The notes under the pieces are model-generated. The model ran no database searches, was not told the DNA's origin, and saw only the letters and a program-made list of their open reading frames with translations. 64,000 nt of DNA, taken from Bacillus cereus. GTDB taxonomy: Bacteria > Bacillota > Bacilli > Bacillales > Bacillaceae_G. The DNA lies in NCBI RefSeq assembly GCF_025917685.1, contig NZ_CP089518.1:597001-661000 (forward strand), read 5' to 3'. The translations under genes were made by a program, and so were the position numbers. Each line of letters opens with the position of its first letter. Position 1 is the first letter of the stretch. This document shows, piece by piece, positions 62,297-64,000 of this stretch.

Positions 62297-63686
62297 CCTT
62301 GCTGAAAAAATTGCTTTAGATGATTTTGATAAACTCGAAGAACAACATGAATTTTCACATACATATACGCGCAAAAAGAAATTGTTTATGGAAGAAATGA
62401 AGCTGAAGGGCGAGCGACCACAGAAAAAGCGTAAAAGACATCGTATGTTAATCGCTGCTGCCTGTTTATTAATTGGTATGCCGACAACTGTTTTTGGTGC
62501 AGTGAAAGTCTATAATATGATTGTTCAAAAACAAAATTACGAAGTAAATGTTTCAGTAACAAATAAGGAATCGAAAAAGACTGATAAGTGGTATAAGTTG
62601 AAGGTTGGTAAATTACCAGAAAATATGGAAGCAATTGATGACTCTGCTATGAAATATTCATTTAAAGATAACTACGCAATGGGGGGATTTTCATTTGCTC
62701 TTTGGAGGATAGGAGAAAACTCGGATTTTCAAACTCTGTATTCGAAAAGTTACGAGGAAAAGGATATAAATGGTAAAAAAGCAGTGGTTGTTCATAAAGA
62801 CAATGGAAATAAAGATTTAATGTTTGATAGAGTGATTTTTCTCTATTTTGAGGAAGAGGGAATTATGTTACAAAGTTATATTGGAAACGATATAAATGAA
62901 GAACAAATGATGGATGTGTTAGGGAACATTTCACTTGAGCCTACGTCAAAAGAAAAGGCATCACATATAACAGATTATGATAAAAAGTATTTTAGCGAAG
63001 AAAGTAAGCCTAAAAAAACTAAGGTGATTCCTTTGAAAAAAGATAGTAAACGACTATTTCATATAGGACAAAAGGTTCCAGTAACGATTATCATGGATAA
63101 CAGCAAAATTGAATATGTGATAGAAAAAGTTGAAGTTTTTGATTCAATCAAAGATTTTAAGCAAGAAAACTTTAATGAAACGGGATTAGGGAGACTAAGC
63201 GAGAATCAAGCTTTGGATCAAGCAGGACAATTGATACCATATAGACGGGATAAATATAAAATTGGAAATGGTAAAGATTCAATTGATCAATTAGTAGAGT
63301 CAAATTTAGTTCAGCCTAAATTTGTCTACTTGACAACAACAGTGAAAAACATTGGTAAACAGGCGACAGAAGAAATCTATATGCATCCATCCATAAAACA
63401 GCTTAAATTTGAAGGGAATGCATGGGAGTACGCTGGAAAAAATGGAGTTGCAGAAAGAAATATTATGACGGGCGAAGTTGATTATTTAGAACCCCACGGA
63501 GATGGAAAAAGCTTTTACAATATTGGCAGTATCACACCAGGACAAACGGTAAAGGTTAACCTAGGTTATTTTGTAGATGAGGATAAACTAGATTCAATCT
63601 TTTTGGATGCTTTCAATTACAGAGGGACTGGCGACACTGAAAATATGAATGCGAAACATCGTTGGTGGTTTGATATTCGTCAATAG
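62262..63686 (+). CDS. Predicted membrane-anchored anti-sigma factor with DUF4367-like domain
   Basis: A 474-residue protein. The cytoplasmic N-terminal part (about residues 1-60) is acidic, then basic, then one membrane helix (RMLIAAACLLIGMPTTVFGAVKVY, about 63-85). Outside is a DUF4367-like domain (about 95-230, KLPENMEAIDDSA... GKKAVVVHKDNG) and a C-terminal beta-rich domain (about 255-470, VKNIGKQATEEIYMHP) of unknown function. Overlap by 35 bp and the sigma gene before it indicate an anti-sigma or sensor. I cannot point to a known ligand, and the sigma-binding segment is not obvious by motif. Confidence 0.75.
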   Translation: MTNSKNSKEMYDLAEKIALDDFDKLEEQHEFSHTYTRKKKLFMEEMKLKGERPQKKRKRHRMLIAAACLLIGMPTTVFGAVKVYNMIVQKQNYEVNVSVTNKESKKTDKWYKLKVGKLPENMEAIDDSAMKYSFKDNYAMGGFSFALWRIGENSDFQTLYSKSYEEKDINGKKAVVVHKDNGNKDLMFDRVIFLYFEEEGIMLQSYIGNDINEEQMMDVLGNISLEPTSKEKASHITDYDKKYFSEESKPKKTKVIPLKKDSKRLFHIGQKVPVTIIMDNSKIEYVIEKVEVFDSIKDFKQENFNETGLGRLSENQALDQAGQLIPYRRDKYKIGNGKDSIDQLVESNLVQPKFVYLTTTVKNIGKQATEEIYMHPSIKQLKFEGNAWEYAGKNGVAERNIMTGEVDYLEPHGDGKSFYNIGSITPGQTVKVNLGYFVDEDKLDSIFLDAFNYRGTGDTENMNAKHRWWFDIRQ

Positions 63687-63711
63687 TAAAAACAATAGGA
63701 ACAATTGAACC

Positions 63712-63740
63712 AAAAAGCTGCTTATATTTAGCAGCTTTTT
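63712..63740. terminator. Bidirectional terminator
   Basis: An 11-bp stem (AAAAAGCTGCT and complement) and a 7-nt loop, shared by the anti-sigma gene and the convergent regulator gene. Confidence 0.85.
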
Positions 63741-64000
63741 TCGTCTTCATACATATGTAAAATTTCTTTCGCGCGTATACGCAAACCATCTATCAATTCT
63801 CTCGGTCCTAAAATTCGTGCATCTTTTCCAAGTCTATAAAATAAAGGAGTAATAAAGTTAATTTCACCTTTATCAATTGTTGAATTTATATACCCTGTCC
63901 CATCTTCGTTTACTACAACGAATTCCTCAAGGTAAGGAACGCTTTTACATTGGCGCAAGCCTTCTGTCGTTAATAAAACATGTAACTGAGTAGGAATGTT
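63728..64000 (-). CDS. WYL-domain transcriptional regulator, C-terminal part (5' end outside window)
   Basis: The frame is open to the right edge of the window, so only 90 residues of the C-terminal end are seen. The segment HVLLTTEGLRQCKSVPYLEEFVVVNEDGTGYINSTI, with ILGPRELIDGLRIRAKEILHMYE, is the WYL-extension typical of YafY/YobV-type HTH-WYL regulators, where the WYL domain binds ligand or nucleic acid. The start and the DNA-binding domain lie beyond base 64000. Confidence 0.75.
   Translation of the reverse strand, partial: NIPTQLHVLLTTEGLRQCKSVPYLEEFVVVNEDGTGYINSTIDKGEINFITPLFYRLGKDARILGPRELIDGLRIRAKEILHMYEDEKSC

Overview
The window is chromosomal DNA of a Bacillus cereus group bacterium (B. 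cereus, thuringiensis, anthracis, mycoides and relatives). The evidence is the low G+C content, purine-rich Shine-Dalgarno sites (AAAGGAGG type), T-tailed intrinsic terminators after most units, spore genes (sspH and a gerA-type operon), the nprR-nprX-nprA quorum-sensing/protease locus, and a 155-bp bcr1 repeat flanked by TTTAT, an element typical of this group. It reads as core chromosome. I see no prophage, transposase, CRISPR array, rRNA or tRNA.

Layout. 1-4.6 kb: end of a glycerophosphodiesterase gene, alanine dehydrogenase plus an amino-acid permease, and a methyltransferase whose stop codon lies in a degenerate bcr1 copy. 4.7-7.6 kb: metal-resistance unit (SmtB/CadC-type repressor and a Cd/Zn P-type ATPase) with two inverted-repeat operators on a consensus promoter. 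7.7-12.7 kb: pncB, then nprR, the small pheromone gene nprX, and the secreted neutral protease nprA. 12.7-18.5 kb: envelope genes (TVP38/DedA-like, a lipoprotein, VanW, LytR-CpsA-Psr) and a nucleoside transporter. 18.5-26.8 kb: VOC protein, CorC-type membrane protein, aspartase, lactate permease behind two Rex sites, a ResA-like thioredoxin with an apparent ATT start, an ArsR regulator, sspH, and a peptide transporter. 27-31.2 kb: siderophore ABC transporter, with the binding protein divergent from two permeases and an ATPase around a Fur-type operator. 31.2-35.5 kb: methyltransferase, threonine degradation (kbl-tdh), orotate phosphoribosyltransferase-like and Nudix genes.

35.5-43 kb: MoxR ATPase plus VWA protein, cardiolipin synthase, a His/Gly-rich protein beside a decayed relative, bcr1, and a PAS-GGDEF-EAL protein. 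43-44.7 kb: an APC-family amino-acid transporter preceded by a short leader ORF with four consecutive histidine codons and competing RNA hairpins ending in a terminator. 44.8-48.8 kb: trehalose regulon (treR, treP, treC) with two TreR-type operators and a cre site. 48.8-52.5 kb: gerA-type germination operon. 52.7-61.6 kb: CPBP protease, APH-type kinase, Na+/alanine symporter, glnQHMP glutamine ABC transporter, amino-acid permease, OsmC and HIT proteins. 61.7-64 kb: ECF sigma factor with its likely membrane anti-sigma partner, then the end of a WYL regulator.

The main theme is nutrient acquisition, mainly amino acids, peptides, lactate, sugar and iron, under global control (predicted CcpA, CodY, Rex and Fur sites). 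The observation most worth following is the putative histidine-codon attenuator at 44471-44653. Conventional leader-peptide attenuation is unusual for Bacillus, where T-box elements usually serve this role, and the strand order here gives a coherent switch that would open under histidine starvation.
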